64,000 bases of DNA from Limnospira fusiformis SAG 85.79 (GCF_012516315.1 NZ_CP051185.1:4407363-4471362), one strand, 5' to 3'; counted from the first letter of the stretch, positions 38,361-47,523 are shown. The notes: generated from the letters alone by a model not told the origin. Program-made: numbers and translations.

Positions 38361-39598
38361 GGAATCCTGTTACAGCCTGTTCAGAAATCATCTGATCACC
38401 TCTCAAAGTCCCTCTCCCTCTCTGGGAGCCAGATTTAGAAGGAATCCTGTTACAGCCTGTTCAGAAATCATTTGATCACCTCTCAAAGTCCCTCTCCCTT
38501 TCTGGGAGCCAGATTTAGAAGGAATCCTGTTACAGCCTGTTCAGAAATCATCTGATCACCTCTCAAAGTCCCTCTCCCTCTCTGGGAGCCAGATTTAGAA
38601 GGAATCCTGTTACAGCCTGTTCAGAAATCATCTGATCACCTCTCAAAGTCCCTCTCCCTCTCTAGGAACCAGATTTAGAAGGAATCCTGTTACAGCCTGT
38701 TCAGAAATCATCTGATCACCTCTCAAAGTCCCTCTCCCTCTGTGGTAGCCAGATTTAGAAGGAATCCTGTTACAGCCTGTTCAGAAATCATTTGATCACC
38801 TCTCAAAGTCCCTCTCCCTCTCTAGGAACCAGATTTAGAAGGAATCCTGTTACAGCCTGTTCAGAAATCATCTGATCACCTCTCAAAGTCCCTCTCCCTC
38901 TCTAGGAACCAGATTTAGAAGGAATCCTGTTACAGCCTGTTCAGAAATCATCTGATCACCTCTCAAAGTCCCTCTCCCTCTGTGGTAGCCAGATTTAGAA
39001 GGAATCCTGTTACAGCCTGTTCAGAAATCATCTGATCACCTCTCAAAGTCCCTCTCCCTTTCTGGGAGCCAGATTTAGAAGGAATCCTGTTACAGCCTGT
39101 TCAGAAATCATCTGATCACCTCTCAAAGTCCCTCTCCCTTTCTGGGAGCCAGATTTAGAAGGAATCCTGTTACAGCCTGTTCAGAAATCATCTGATCACC
39201 TCTCAAAGTCCCTCTCCCTCTGTGGTAGCCAGATTTAGAAGGAATCCTGTTACAGCCTGTTCAGAAATCATCTGATCACCTCTCAAAGTCCCTCTCCCTT
39301 TCTGGGAGCCAGATTTAGAAGGAATCCTGTTACAGCCTGTTCAGAAATCATCTGATCACCTCTCAAAGTCCCTCTCCCTTTCTGGGAGCCAGATTTAGAA
39401 GGAATCCTGTTACAGCCTGTTCAGAAATCATCTGATCACCTCTCAAAGTCCCTCTCCCTTTCTGGGAGCCAGATTTAGAAGGAATCCTGTTACAGCCTGT
39501 TCAGAAATCATCTGATCACCTCTCAAAGTCCCTCTCCCTTTCTGGGAGAGGGATTTAGGGTGAGGGCAATGTATTAAGCGACTGGTGAACAAGCTGTA
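38361..39598. repeat. 15 x 80-bp tandem array grown from a MITE
   Basis: The unit GGAATCCTGTTACAGCCTGT... TCAGAAATCATCTGATCACC... TCTCAAAGTCCCTCTCCCT... GCCAGATTTAGAA starts every 80 bp from 38361 to 39481. Units differ mainly at one spot: TCTGGGAGCC, TCTAGGAACC or TGTGGTAGCC. The array begins with TACAGCCTGTTCA and its last unit runs on to GGTGAACAAGCTGTA (39598), the inverted complement; these are the ends of a 108-bp MITE seen alone at 40349-40456. There are no unique spacers, so it is not a CRISPR. Confidence 0.9.
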
Positions 39599-39762
39599 TC
39601 CAACCAAGGGGTTGAAATTCCTGCCCGGCAGTTTTTAGGCTAAACCCCACCCAGAATAGATAGTATATACACCCTTTTTACTAATTTAACTGAACGCGCC
39701 TGATGATGGCTGCCAAGTACCCCACCCTCAACCTAGTAGCGTGGGGTAACAACCCCCAAGAA

Positions 39763-39966
39763 CTAACGCTTTTGATACCAGCGTGTTTCAACTGTCTGGT
39801 TAGGCGTAAATTCCGACACTTCCCGCCCTATTTGAAACTCCGCCGACGGCAAAAGGTTTAGACAAGCATTAACAGTGCCGTCATGGAATGTCTCGCATTC
39901 AGGAAAAGTCCATTCTCTCTTTCAGGCAGTTAAATCATCTTTGATATATCCACAATTATAACATAT
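39763..39966 (-). pseudogene. TnpB (IS605 OrfB) C-terminal remnant
   Basis: Minus strand. Zinc-ribbon pieces CYNCGYIKDDLTA (then a stop) and REWTFPECETFHDGTVNACLNLL, followed by FTPNQTVETRWYQKR. This is the end of a TnpB-type RNA-guided nuclease gene. With an internal stop and no N terminus, it is dead. Confidence 0.7.
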
Positions 39967-40348
39967 TTTATAATTCGGAAATCATCCACCCCTCCAGCCA
40001 ATTAACAGCAGTAGCGTTAACAGTTCCCATCTACCCTAATCTGTTGGGCAAATTGGCGATTGTTTACCAGGAATTTGATTGGCAAGTATTCGCCACTAAT
40101 AGCTTGGTTTTTGCACCTTAGTTATCGACTAATTTTAGGCTGGGAATCTCATCGTTTATTCGCGACTTTTTCCTTGATTTTAGCTACCATAATCCTGCCT
40201 TTTCGGCGATTATTACAGCCTGGGAATTTTCGACTTAGCCTCCTTTGTCTAATTCTCAAGCGTCTTAATCAACTGTTTCCGGCTTGGAGGTAATGGCAAA
40301 AATTTTTCACCCAAAGTCCGCGCCGATTTTCCCCCCATTTAAAGGACC

Positions 40349-40456
40349 TACAGCCTGTTCAGAAATCATCTGATCACCTGTCAAAGTCCCTCTTCCTCTC
40401 TGGGAGCCAGATTTAGGGTGAGGGTAATGTATTAAGCAACTGGTGAACAAGCTGTA
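40349..40456. mobile_element. Solo MITE (108 bp)
   Basis: Ends TACAGCCTGTTCA and TGAACAAGCTGTA are inverted complements with one mismatch. Between them lies one copy of the sequence that forms the 80-bp unit at 38361-39598 plus the GATTTAGGGTGAGGG... tail. No coding capacity. Confidence 0.75.
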
Positions 40457-40751
40457 ATGGGATTTATAATTCCGTAACCATACCGCCTATTGACCCGATG
40501 GTGTTTGAGTGACTGTAACGCTTTGGATTTACCCTTCAATTTCTCCATGAGTGACCATTTGAATCCGGGTCATTTTCCGCAATTCAGCTCGCCGTTTTCA
40601 GTGATTGAGAAATCTTGAGGAACCCTAAAAGACTGTTGATGTCAGCCTTAATGGTGGAAATTTACTCATACTTTCCAAACATCTAACCTCAGCCGTTTAT
40701 ACATCTTTTAAAGTTGGCGCGAACGGTGGGAAATTAACTTCTGGGAACCAT

Positions 40752-40895
40752 TCATATTGCCTCCTTGGTTTTGACATCGGTAGTTAAGCGCAAAACATGG
40801 TTATAGACCAACCGAGAATCACCAAAACATTGGGCGAAAAATGCTTTTTGTGGTGGATTCGGATAGAGCCGAAAACGGTATGCCTTATTACCCAT
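40752..40895 (-). pseudogene. TnpB (IS605 OrfB) N-terminal remnant
   Basis: Minus strand: MGNKAYRFRLYPNPPQKAF, FAQCFGDSRLVYNHVL and a stop after TKEAI. This is the N-terminal helix-turn-helix start of TnpB. With the C-terminal piece at 39763-39966 it may be the remains of one gene into which the solo MITE and other sequence inserted. The remaining sequence from 39967 to 41094 has no gene I can support; a weak frame at 40060-40293 is not convincing. Confidence 0.65.
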
Positions 40896-41094
40896 GTCTG
40901 ATACCTGTACCTCCTCCAACCCATCATAGCATAGCCTATCTATTTGGATTCAAAAAGTTAAGTTAAGTTTTGTCGTCCGAACTGACGTTAATATATTGGT
41001 CTGGCATTAATTCTCGTAACCATAGCGCATTCTCCCCGACATTTTCCATAAGTTTCTGATCTAGTTGATGGAGTCTGGCTAAAGCGATCGATAT

Positions 41095-41880
41095 TCAGAC
41101 CGGGGAAAATGCGACTTTGAATAGTAACCAGGACAAAAAGAAATCCAGAATAAAGATAGCCAGCAGGGACGTGACTACAGCAGTTGTAGTTGATTGTCCG
41201 ACTCCTTTAGCGCCTCCCGTCGTCGTCAGACCCCAACTGGTTCCAATCACAGCGATCGCCCACCCAAAGACCACCGACTTAATTTCCGCGCTAATCAAAT
41301 CCCACAATCCCATTAAATCTCGAATCGAATCGAGGAACAGCACCGATGGTATATTGTAAAAACTGGTAGCTATGAGTAACCCACCTGCTAACCCCGTAAT
41401 CAGACAAATGATGGTCAGTAGGGGAAGCATGAGAGAACAAGCCAGGACACGGGGAATCACCAGATAGTCCACCGGGTCAGTTTTCATAATATACAGCGCA
41501 TCAATTTGTTCTGTAACTCGCATAGTTCCCAATTCAGCAGCAAAAGCCGAACAGACCCTTCCCGCAATAATCACAGAAGTGAGAACCGGGGTAAGTTCAC
41601 GGCTGAGAGACAAAGCCAGAATTCCTCCCACCAAGTGACCTGCGCCCAGGGTAATAAATTCCTGTGCCACTTGAATAGTGAACACCATACCCACGAAACT
41701 AGCCGTCAGCAGGGCGATAAATAACGATTCTGGACCAACGATCGCCATTTGTTCTAGGGTATTGCGGCGGTGAATTTTCCCCTGTAGGATGTGCAGCAGA
41801 ACCTGTCCCCCCAAAAACAGCGAGGCGATAAAGCGTTGAGTCCAAATACCAAGGCTAGAACGGGTTTTAGTAGGATTCAA
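41095..41880 (-). CDS. MlaE family ABC transporter permease
   Basis: 261 residues, full length. Signature: IVGPESLFIALLTASFVGMVF, QVAQEFITLGAGHLVGGI, LSLSRELTPVLTSVIIAGRVCSA, ELGTMRVTEQIDAL, and TTTGGAKGVG. Five to six membrane helices. MlaE permeases move phospholipids or other lipids between the inner and outer membranes with an ATPase and an MCE-domain protein, which are not in the window. Truncated copies of its first 93 codons lie at 50710-50986 and 54687-54963. Confidence 0.92.
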   Translation of the reverse strand: MNPTKTRSSLGIWTQRFIASLFLGGQVLLHILQGKIHRRNTLEQMAIVGPESLFIALLTASFVGMVFTIQVAQEFITLGAGHLVGGILALSLSRELTPVLTSVIIAGRVCSAFAAELGTMRVTEQIDALYIMKTDPVDYLVIPRVLACSLMLPLLTIICLITGLAGGLLIATSFYNIPSVLFLDSIRDLMGLWDLISAEIKSVVFGWAIAVIGTSWGLTTTGGAKGVGQSTTTAVVTSLLAIFILDFFLSWLLFKVAFSPV

Positions 41881-42078
41881 GGAACTGACCAGGGTTGTTG
41901 TAGCAAATTGTATACTTCGTGGCTAGTAGCCGTAGTCCGATGATATCATTATATCAAATTTCCTATCATTTCCGCATCCGCCCGTCCCCCGTTGGTGGTT
42001 GCCAAGCTGAATTTTAGATCCAATTTAGTCTAGGATTAAGTGGAAATTGTTATTTTCGAGTTGGGGAAATTAGGATAA

Positions 42079-42480
42079 ATGGCGGATATTGTAGATATAG
42101 CAGTGAGTGCCGGGTGTTTCACCACCTTGGTGGCAGCGGTACAGGCAGCGGGATTAGTGGAAACCCTGAAAACTCCCGGTCCTTTTACCGTTTTTGCGCC
42201 CCATGATGATGCTTTTGCGAAACTCCCCCCCGGAACTGTTCAGACCTTAGTGCAGAACCCACCCCAGTTAGCGCGGATTTTAACATATCATGTGGCTGCT
42301 GGCAAGTTCCTGAAGGCAGACCTAGAAAAACTGGATTATTTAACTTCGGTGGAAGGTGCGCCTATTTCTCTGAATTTTACCGAGGGATTTGAGGTTAAAA
42401 ATGCCACAGTTATCAACCCCGATATTGAAGCAGACAATGGGGTGATTCATGTGATTGATACAGTCATTTTAATGGGGTGA
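42079..42480 (+). CDS. Fasciclin-domain protein
   Basis: 133 residues, a single fasciclin (FAS1) domain without signal peptide: [56 protein letters not shown], and [17 protein letters not shown]1 domains are adhesion modules; cytoplasmic cyanobacterial versions have no known role. Identical proteins are encoded at 51185-51586 and 55162-55563. Confidence 0.92.
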   Translation: MADIVDIAVSAGCFTTLVAAVQAAGLVETLKTPGPFTVFAPHDDAFAKLPPGTVQTLVQNPPQLARILTYHVAAGKFLKADLEKLDYLTSVEGAPISLNFTEGFEVKNATVINPDIEADNGVIHVIDTVILMG

Positions 42481-42579
42481 TATTCCCAGTTACCAATACC
42501 GGAAAAATCCCCGCCCACCCCCCAGGTTTAAGTAGACAATCAAGGCAGTTGTAGTCAGTGCATTCGTGGCAGGATAACC

Positions 42580-42750
42580 ATGGATTTAAATAGGTTGATT
42601 AGTTTGAATAGTCCGCTATTGGGGGGAACCGCTTTGTTGGGGTTGGGTGCTATTGTCACCGGAGGGGTAGCCGGTTCGGCGGCGGGGTTAGCAGTTCCCG
42701 TGTTAGCCGGATTTTCTAACTTTTTCGCGGGGATGACCGGGAATAATTAG
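42580..42750 (+). pseudogene. STAND NTPase N-terminal stub (short)
   Basis: 56 codons: MDLNRLISLNSPLLGGTALL, GLGAIVTGG and then VAGSAAGLAVPVLAGFSNFF, ended by the junction with an integrase fragment at about 42745. The first 30 residues match the larger STAND proteins at 47709, 51686 and 55663; the rest belongs to a different paralogue. Confidence 0.7.
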
Positions 42751-43125
42751 CGAATCCCCAAGCCTTCAGTCCCATCGCCAACGTGAGCAAGGATGTCGTG
42801 AACTTCAGGTCGAGAAAAAACTGTCGGCAAGCGTTTGGGGCGTTGGGGTCGCTCGATTGATTCAATATCTGGTAAGTCGAGGTACAGGAGTTGGCGGTAA
42901 AGAAAGAGCAGGGCACTGAGGGCAATGTTTTGAGTGGAAGCGGCAATTTTCTGATCGAGAGCGAGGCGGGATAGGTAGGCGCATACTTCTGGTGCTCCCA
43001 TATCTTGGGGGTGGCGCTTCTGATCAAACAGGATCAAGTCTCGGAGGTAGTACAGGTACGATTTTTCAGTTTTGCGACTGAGATGCCGAAAGCGGGCTGT
43101 CTAGCAAACGAGATCGAGGAGTTTA
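42747..43125 (-). pseudogene. Integron-type integrase (IntI-like) N-terminal fragment
   Basis: Minus strand: RHLSRKTEKSYLYYLRDLIL, then FDQKRHPQDMGAPEVCAYLS, ASTQNIALSALLFLYRQLL and PKRLPTVFSRPEVHDILAHV. This is the SAM-like core-binding domain and start of the catalytic domain of the IntI/XerC-like group. The catalytic RHRY part is missing and a TAG lies near 43101. It is transcribed away from the three-gene operon that begins at 43411, as intI genes are from their cassettes. Confidence 0.75.
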
Positions 43126-43232
43126 GGTTGCTGTGGTCTTTTCATGACGCTGGCTGCGGGAAAAGTCTCTCAATTGGGGTTTTATCGGGCAGTTACGGGA
43201 TAACCCCATACTATCGGATAGACCGCAAGCAC

Positions 43233-43263
43233 TTGACAACACCGCCTCAGAAGAAGTTATAAT
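43233..43263 (+). promoter_or_regulatory. Promoter-like TTGACA-19-TATAAT before the GTPase operon
   Basis: TTGACA at 43233 and TATAAT at 43258, spacing 19. The leader TAGACCGCAAGCACTTGACAACACC is shared with the promoter of the ParA operon (48763, 52740), although the downstream genes are unrelated. Confidence 0.6.
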
Positions 43264-43410
43264 GTAGGTGCGGTCTAGTACACGGTTAGACAGATTAAAG
43301 CCCTGGTAAAGACAGTACAAAAAGGTGATCTATGGGAAAGACTCATTTCAAGGAATATCTAAAACTGACCCACTCAAACAATTCTATAGATTTTTGTTTC
43401 AGGAGGGGAA

Positions 43411-44091
43411 GTGCTCTATAAGTTCTGGCTACTGCTCATCATAGTCTTTTCAGTAGGCGTAGGAGGAACTACGGTCGTCTGCAAGTGGGACGACATTAAT
43501 TACGCCTTAAAAGGAAAAAAAATTGCAGTTTTAGGTGCAAGAGCAGTTGGTAAAACAACTCTTTTAAAGTATCTAGAGAAGGGGATTTTGATTGAGAGGT
43601 ATAAACAAACTCTCGACAAAGAAGAAGTAGAAAGAACAAGAATTAAACTGGGGGACTTAGACATTCGTCTAAGAAAAACAGACGACGTTTCAGGAGATCA
43701 ATCTGCATATGGGGGATGGAAAAAATTGTTTGATGAATCTGATTTAATTCTTTATATTGTCCGAACCGATGATTTGTTGAAGCGTGATCCAGCTACAGAG
43801 AAGCGTTGTGAGGATGATTTTAAGCAAATACAAGGGTGGATCAAAGAGTCTAAAAGAAGAAAGCAATTCTTTATCGTTGGAAACCATTGGAGTGATGATC
43901 CTGAATTTAAGAGTCTTGGTCCTGATCAAATGGGAAATTATGTTGATCGATTTATGGCATTACCAGTAGTTAAGACGATGACTCAACGTGCTGGTGGGGC
44001 GGCTACAGTTAAAGTTGCTCTTGGCAGTTTAGCAACAGAACGTGATGCAGACTTTTTGATTACAAGAATTTTTAAGCAGGTGGAGAAATGA
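43411..44091 (+). CDS. Membrane-anchored small GTPase, first gene of a three-gene module
   Basis: 226 residues. An N-terminal helix (FWLLLIIVFSVGVGG, residues 5-19) anchors it. G1 is G42-ARAVGKTT, a G3-like DDVSG follows at about residue 92, beta strand SDLILYIVRTDD, and a G4-like FIVGNHWSDD. It resembles Ras-like or dynamin-associated P-loop GTPases of unknown role. Start GTG 43411 has AGGAGGGG just upstream. The next gene overlaps by four bases (ATGA). The operon is more A+T rich than the flanking mlaE and fasciclin genes, suggesting transfer. Confidence 0.8.
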   Translation: MLYKFWLLLIIVFSVGVGGTTVVCKWDDINYALKGKKIAVLGARAVGKTTLLKYLEKGILIERYKQTLDKEEVERTRIKLGDLDIRLRKTDDVSGDQSAYGGWKKLFDESDLILYIVRTDDLLKRDPATEKRCEDDFKQIQGWIKESKRRKQFFIVGNHWSDDPEFKSLGPDQMGNYVDRFMALPVVKTMTQRAGGAATVKVALGSLATERDADFLITRIFKQVEK

Positions 44092-44702
44092 AAAAATTAT
44101 TTTTCTGGGCGCAAAGCCTTGATAATAAAGCTCCCGACTTAATTTGGGAAGATTCTGAAGAATTATCTGATCAACTGCTTCGGCAACAAGTTATTTCTGA
44201 AATCTATGAAGTTCCAGGCAGAAAAACAACGTTACCTTCAGCTACCTCAGAGATTACAGTTCGTTTTAGTGATCCTAAATTTGTTGTAGAAGCTTTACCC
44301 ACTGAAAAAGACCAGGCCAATCGTTCTGCCCCTATTGTAATTTATGGGGAATTACCGAAAGAACTCTCTAACGAATGGATCGAGAGTAGTTGTACCAAAA
44401 TTAGTGATATTGTTTCTGATAAACTCAATCGTACTTTGAGTAAAGATGCAGTAACAGCAATACAAGGATGGTTTATTGAAATTTTGGAAGCAAAAAAAAA
44501 GAAGGTCGAGGTGCAACAGCAAACTATCAGTCTAGTCACGGTCTTTTTCGCTCCGTTGTTAATAGGCTGGCTGCTCCAAACCAAAGAGATTCAACCAAGT
44601 CTTTTACAGATGGCGGGATTAATCGCTTTAAACAATTTATTGGTGATGTCACTTCAGACTTTTTTAATCAACAGACCTCGCAGAAAAAACAGGACAATAT
44701 AA
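44088..44702 (+). CDS. Two-helix membrane protein, second gene of the GTPase module
   Basis: 204 residues, not recognised. The N-terminal 140 residues are soluble, with EVPGRKTTLPSATSEITVRF and a helical WIESSCTKISDIVSDKLNRT segment; a coiled coil (FIEILEAKKKKVEVQQQ) leads into two C-terminal membrane helices (TVFFAPLLIGWLL and MAGLIALNNLLVMSLQTFL). The pattern (sensor-like domain, coiled coil, helical hairpin) is common in membrane-acting effectors. Its start overlaps the GTPase stop. Confidence 0.7.
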   Translation: MKKLFFWAQSLDNKAPDLIWEDSEELSDQLLRQQVISEIYEVPGRKTTLPSATSEITVRFSDPKFVVEALPTEKDQANRSAPIVIYGELPKELSNEWIESSCTKISDIVSDKLNRTLSKDAVTAIQGWFIEILEAKKKKVEVQQQTISLVTVFFAPLLIGWLLQTKEIQPSLLQMAGLIALNNLLVMSLQTFLINRPRRKNRTI

Positions 44703-44749
44703 ATCAAGGACAGGACGAACGGAATTATTCCAAGCAAGAGTCTAAACAG

Positions 44750-45499
44750 ATGAATCTCGATACCATTCCACCCAGAAAAAGAAGAGCTATTTTAGTTATT
44801 TCCCCTGATGAGTTCACTAGATTAGAGTACACCCCTCAAGGCAATGAGCTTATTCTCAATGAGCAAGTTCACCTTTTGGTTATTACAGATAAAGTAGAAG
44901 GTTCATTAGCTAATAAACTAGAAAGTAGTGGGCTGTTAGAATCAGGTAGCTTACTCATTCAAAACCCTTATGATCCTTCAGATTATGCCTCCCTTGATAA
45001 AGCATCTTCAACTTTTGCATTAGCAAAATACTTCCATTTTACTACTTTATGCGGTTTACTAGGTGCGCGGGAAGTTACGGTGGAACAAATTGAGGTAAAA
45101 ACTTCAAAGGGTAAACAATTGTTCAGGGGATCTCTCGATAGCCTGTATGCTAAAGGAAATATTGAAGGAAAAAACAAAACCTTTGAGGAAATGCGTAACA
45201 ATCTCAGAATTAAAAGTAGCTTTGATGGTGGACCACCAGATTTAGAGGCAGCCGATTTGCATCTTCGTCAATATAATCTGCTAAATGATATAGCAATGAA
45301 GTCGCTTATAGATCAAAGAAAGGGAAGTAATCCAATTAAGAGTCGGGAATTAACCTTAAGTCTTAGTGAGGAGTCTAGAAAAACTCTAAAAGTTATCTCT
45401 GACCTCAAAATACCAATTTATGGGGATCTACAGCCTCAATTGGAACAAGCGAAGAAGGAAACATATGAGTTTACTTTAACAATTAAGGTTTATTTTTAG
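44750..45499 (+). CDS. Unknown protein, third gene of the GTPase module
   Basis: 249 residues, soluble. Contains RRAILVISPDEFTRLEYTP, VHLLVITDKVEGSLANKLES, and the end YEFTLTIKVYF; the middle is polar and helical. No family recognised. Begins 47 bp after gene two on the same strand with weak ribosome binding site. It ends just before a degraded AbrB/PIN pair into which the module seems to have been inserted. Confidence 0.65.
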   Translation: MNLDTIPPRKRRAILVISPDEFTRLEYTPQGNELILNEQVHLLVITDKVEGSLANKLESSGLLESGSLLIQNPYDPSDYASLDKASSTFALAKYFHFTTLCGLLGAREVTVEQIEVKTSKGKQLFRGSLDSLYAKGNIEGKNKTFEEMRNNLRIKSSFDGGPPDLEAADLHLRQYNLLNDIAMKSLIDQRKGSNPIKSRELTLSLSEESRKTLKVISDLKIPIYGDLQPQLEQAKKETYEFTLTIKVYF

Positions 45500-45513
45500 C
45501 TACTATAAACTAA

Positions 45514-45720
45514 GGAATTTTAATTCAGCCTAACTCCACTTTTATTCCCACAACCTTAAATGAAGTTGCCGGATGTTGGAAATATCAAGGTTCCCCCAAA
45601 ACCCTAGAAGATATGGAAACTGCCATTGCCCAAGGTATTCAAGAGCAATGGCATGATTAGCATCGATGTGAATTTTCTAGTGAGCAAAACGGGATGCTCC
45701 CGCCGTGGGTGGGTTGCTGA
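45514..45720 (+). pseudogene. AbrB-type antitoxin 3' part and PIN toxin start, remnant
   Basis: GILIQPNSTFIPTTLNEVAG, CWKYQGSPKTLEDMETAIAQ and IQEQWHD match the last 50 residues of the intact antitoxin at 46645. An overlapping frame MISIDVNFLVSKTG, starting at 45654, matches the PIN toxin start MIAVDTNIVV. Both are truncated. Confidence 0.7.
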
Positions 45721-45805
45721 CTCCTGATCAAGGCAAAGTTAAAAGGTTTGGAGTGATAACTTTAGCCATCATCGGGTAAGCATTGCCAAAGCGATGACCA
45801 CTAAC

Positions 45806-46018
45806 TTAGATCGCTACTGTTTCAAAGGCAATGCGTATGGGATTATCAGAATGCGGTAAAAAGTTGAGCTTTTCAAACCCAATCACTTGCCCCTGTTGAT
45901 CCTTCATTAAAATCACCTCATCCCCCGTTTCTTCGGCTTCCACCTCATCTTGAGGATTACCAAACCAGACAACAAGTGTATTGCCGGTGCGGTCATAGAA
46001 TACTTTTACTTCTGCCAT
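45806..46018 (-). CDS. DUF2283 family protein, probable antitoxin
   Basis: 70 residues: MAEVKVFYDRTGNTLVVWFG, EVILMKDQQGQVIGFEKLNF. DUF2283 proteins have a small beta fold and are often encoded next to RelE-like or DUF4258-like toxins. Here it overlaps the upstream gene by 13 bp in the same strand, a usual toxin-antitoxin arrangement. Confidence 0.8.
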   Translation of the reverse strand: MAEVKVFYDRTGNTLVVWFGNPQDEVEAEETGDEVILMKDQQGQVIGFEKLNFLPHSDNPIRIAFETVAI

Positions 46019-46341
46019 AATTGCTCTCCTTCCTTAATAGCACTGGTTCGATAGGCTGTGATTAAAAATCCTTCTCCATTTAAGCGTCTAGTCACCGCAC
46101 AGACCCAACGTTTTGTACCATCATTACGGTAGAATAGGTAAACCTGAGCATCAGTCTTACTAAGACGAACTTCGTCTGGGTCGCTTAATGTATTTTGTAC
46201 GTTGGTCAAGCGGTTGCTCATGATTGGATGCTTAACGGTGACAATAAACTGCCAATACTCGGCAGTTGTGCGAACGGAGAAGCCAAGAGGGGTGACGATT
46301 TCAAAGAGGATTTCAGGATTCGATGAGGAATCATCGTTCAT
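46006..46341 (-). CDS. DUF4258-like / RelE-like putative toxin
   Basis: 111 residues: FSVRTTAEYWQFIVTVKHP, LSDPDEVRLSKTDAQVYLFYR, RWVCAVTRRLNGEGFLITAYRTSAIKEG. The pattern H...DP..V..S..D...YLFY...W..V....G.G.ITAYxT is that of phage-barnase/RelE-like nuclease families paired with DUF2283. Probably mRNA- or tRNA-cleaving; the family assignment is tentative. Confidence 0.72.
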   Translation of the reverse strand: MNDDSSSNPEILFEIVTPLGFSVRTTAEYWQFIVTVKHPIMSNRLTNVQNTLSDPDEVRLSKTDAQVYLFYRNDGTKRWVCAVTRRLNGEGFLITAYRTSAIKEGEQLWQK

Positions 46342-46417
46342 ATTCTAGCGGTTTTGTCGTCATAGAATATCTCGCTCAATACTAGGATTCAATTCATGAT
46401 AGGCTGCTTCTAACGAT

Positions 46418-46585
46418 CAGACCCTGGAACTGTGGTGGAACTTAGCAACAGGTAAACCATTAGCCACCTTTACCGGGGAAGGTGCGATGAAGTCCTGTGC
46501 CGTTGCACCGGATGGGGTGACGGTGGTGGCGGGGGATAATGTGGGTCGGGTGCATTTTCTGCGGTTGGAGGGGTTGAGGGGTTAA
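46418..46585 (+). pseudogene. WD40 C-terminal end of a lost STAND protein
   Basis: 55 codons: QTLELWWNLATGKPLATFTG, EGAMKSCAVAPDGVTVVAGD and FLRLEGLRG-stop, the same ending as the WD40 tails at 60206 and 63214. No start. Followed by the AbrB/PIN pair, as in those copies. Confidence 0.75.
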
Positions 46586-46644
46586 GATCACTGTGGACTA
46601 TCTAATTTTGTTAGAATTACCGAAATATCTCAACTGATTCACTC

Positions 46645-46908
46645 ATGGAAATTGCCAAAGTCTCCGAAACAGGACAGATTATCATTCCACCAGAAATGCG
46701 GAAACTCTATAGCTTGGAGGTGGGGACAGAAATCATCTTGACCGATACAGGAAACGGGATTTTAATTCAGCCCAAACCGCCTTTTCCTCTTACTACTTTA
46801 AATGAAGTAGCGGGGTGTTTGAAGTATAACGGTTCACCCAAAACCTTAGAGGATATGGAAGCGGCTATTCGCCAAGGCATTCAGGAGCAATGGCATGATT
46901 GCAGTTGA
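46645..46908 (+). CDS. AbrB/VapB-type antitoxin
   Basis: 87 residues: swapped-hairpin AbrB domain MEIAKVSETGQIIIPPEMRK then SLEVGTEIILTDTGNGILIQ, and a C-terminal toxin-binding tail (LEDMEAAIRQGIQEQWHD). It should bind its own promoter and neutralise the PIN toxin that overlaps its 3' end by 14 bp. Its leader (CACTGTGGACTATCTAATTTTG) is repeated before the copies at 60266 and 63274. Confidence 0.9.
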   Translation: MEIAKVSETGQIIIPPEMRKLYSLEVGTEIILTDTGNGILIQPKPPFPLTTLNEVAGCLKYNGSPKTLEDMEAAIRQGIQEQWHDCS

Positions 46909-47290
46909 TACCAATATTGTAGTTCGGCTTCTGACTCAAGATGATCCAGTCCAATATCAAAAAAGTCTAGAACTTTTTCAAAACCCGGAAATCTTCATTT
47001 CCCACACCGTTATCCTAGAAACCGAATGGGTGCTGAGATTTGCTTATAAGTTTAAACGGAATCAAGTTTGTTCGGCTTTACGGAAACTTGTGGGATTACC
47101 AAATGTTTACTTAACTAATCCGATGTTAGTTCATCAAGCCCTACTGTGGCATGAAAATGGTTTGGATTTTGCCGATGCTTTGCATCTAGCCCAAAGTCAA
47201 GATTGCCAGCAATTCTACACCTTTGATGAAAAATTCATTAAAAATGCCAGAGAGCTAACCAATTGTGAGGTCAAAAAACCAGGGGATTAA
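46895..47290 (+). CDS. PIN-domain toxin (VapC type)
   Basis: 131 residues: acidic residues in MIAVDTNIVVRLLTQDD, ETEWVLRFAYKF, NGLDFADALHLAQS and FYTFDEKFIKNA, the PIN active-site set for a Mg-dependent RNase. Partner of the AbrB-type antitoxin. Only this copy of three in the window is complete. Downstream (47308-47353) lies a tiny WD40 tail (FLRLEGWRG-stop). Confidence 0.9.
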   Translation: MIAVDTNIVVRLLTQDDPVQYQKSLELFQNPEIFISHTVILETEWVLRFAYKFKRNQVCSALRKLVGLPNVYLTNPMLVHQALLWHENGLDFADALHLAQSQDCQQFYTFDEKFIKNARELTNCEVKKPGD

Positions 47291-47523
47291 GAAGAGATAA
47301 TAAAAATGGTGGGACAGGTGTATTTTCTGCGGTTGGAGGGGTGGAGGGGTTGAGAAACGGGGTTGCTTAACCCGATGGGAGTGAGGCGGCAAAGGTTAGG
47401 GCAGAAACTGAGTTTATGGGATGTGGGTAGAGGGCAAGAAACCAGGTTGCTGGGACGATTTGAGCAAAGCCTCAAGGACAGTCAACCCTATAATGGAGAA
47501 GCACATTTTCTGGAGAGGACTCT

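Noticed and set aside
38361-39598. Possible CRISPR array (regular 80-bp period)
   Set aside because: The whole 80-bp unit is repeated; there are no unique spacers and no cas genes nearby. The ends are those of a MITE.
40060-40293. 77-codon hydrophobic frame
   Set aside because: It lies among tnpB remnants and MITEs, has no ribosome binding site and no recognisable motif.
45530-45600. attC-like GCCTAAC box after the GTPase module
   Set aside because: The sequence is explained as the 3' part of an AbrB antitoxin gene; no matching GTTRRRY partner with symmetric spacing was found.
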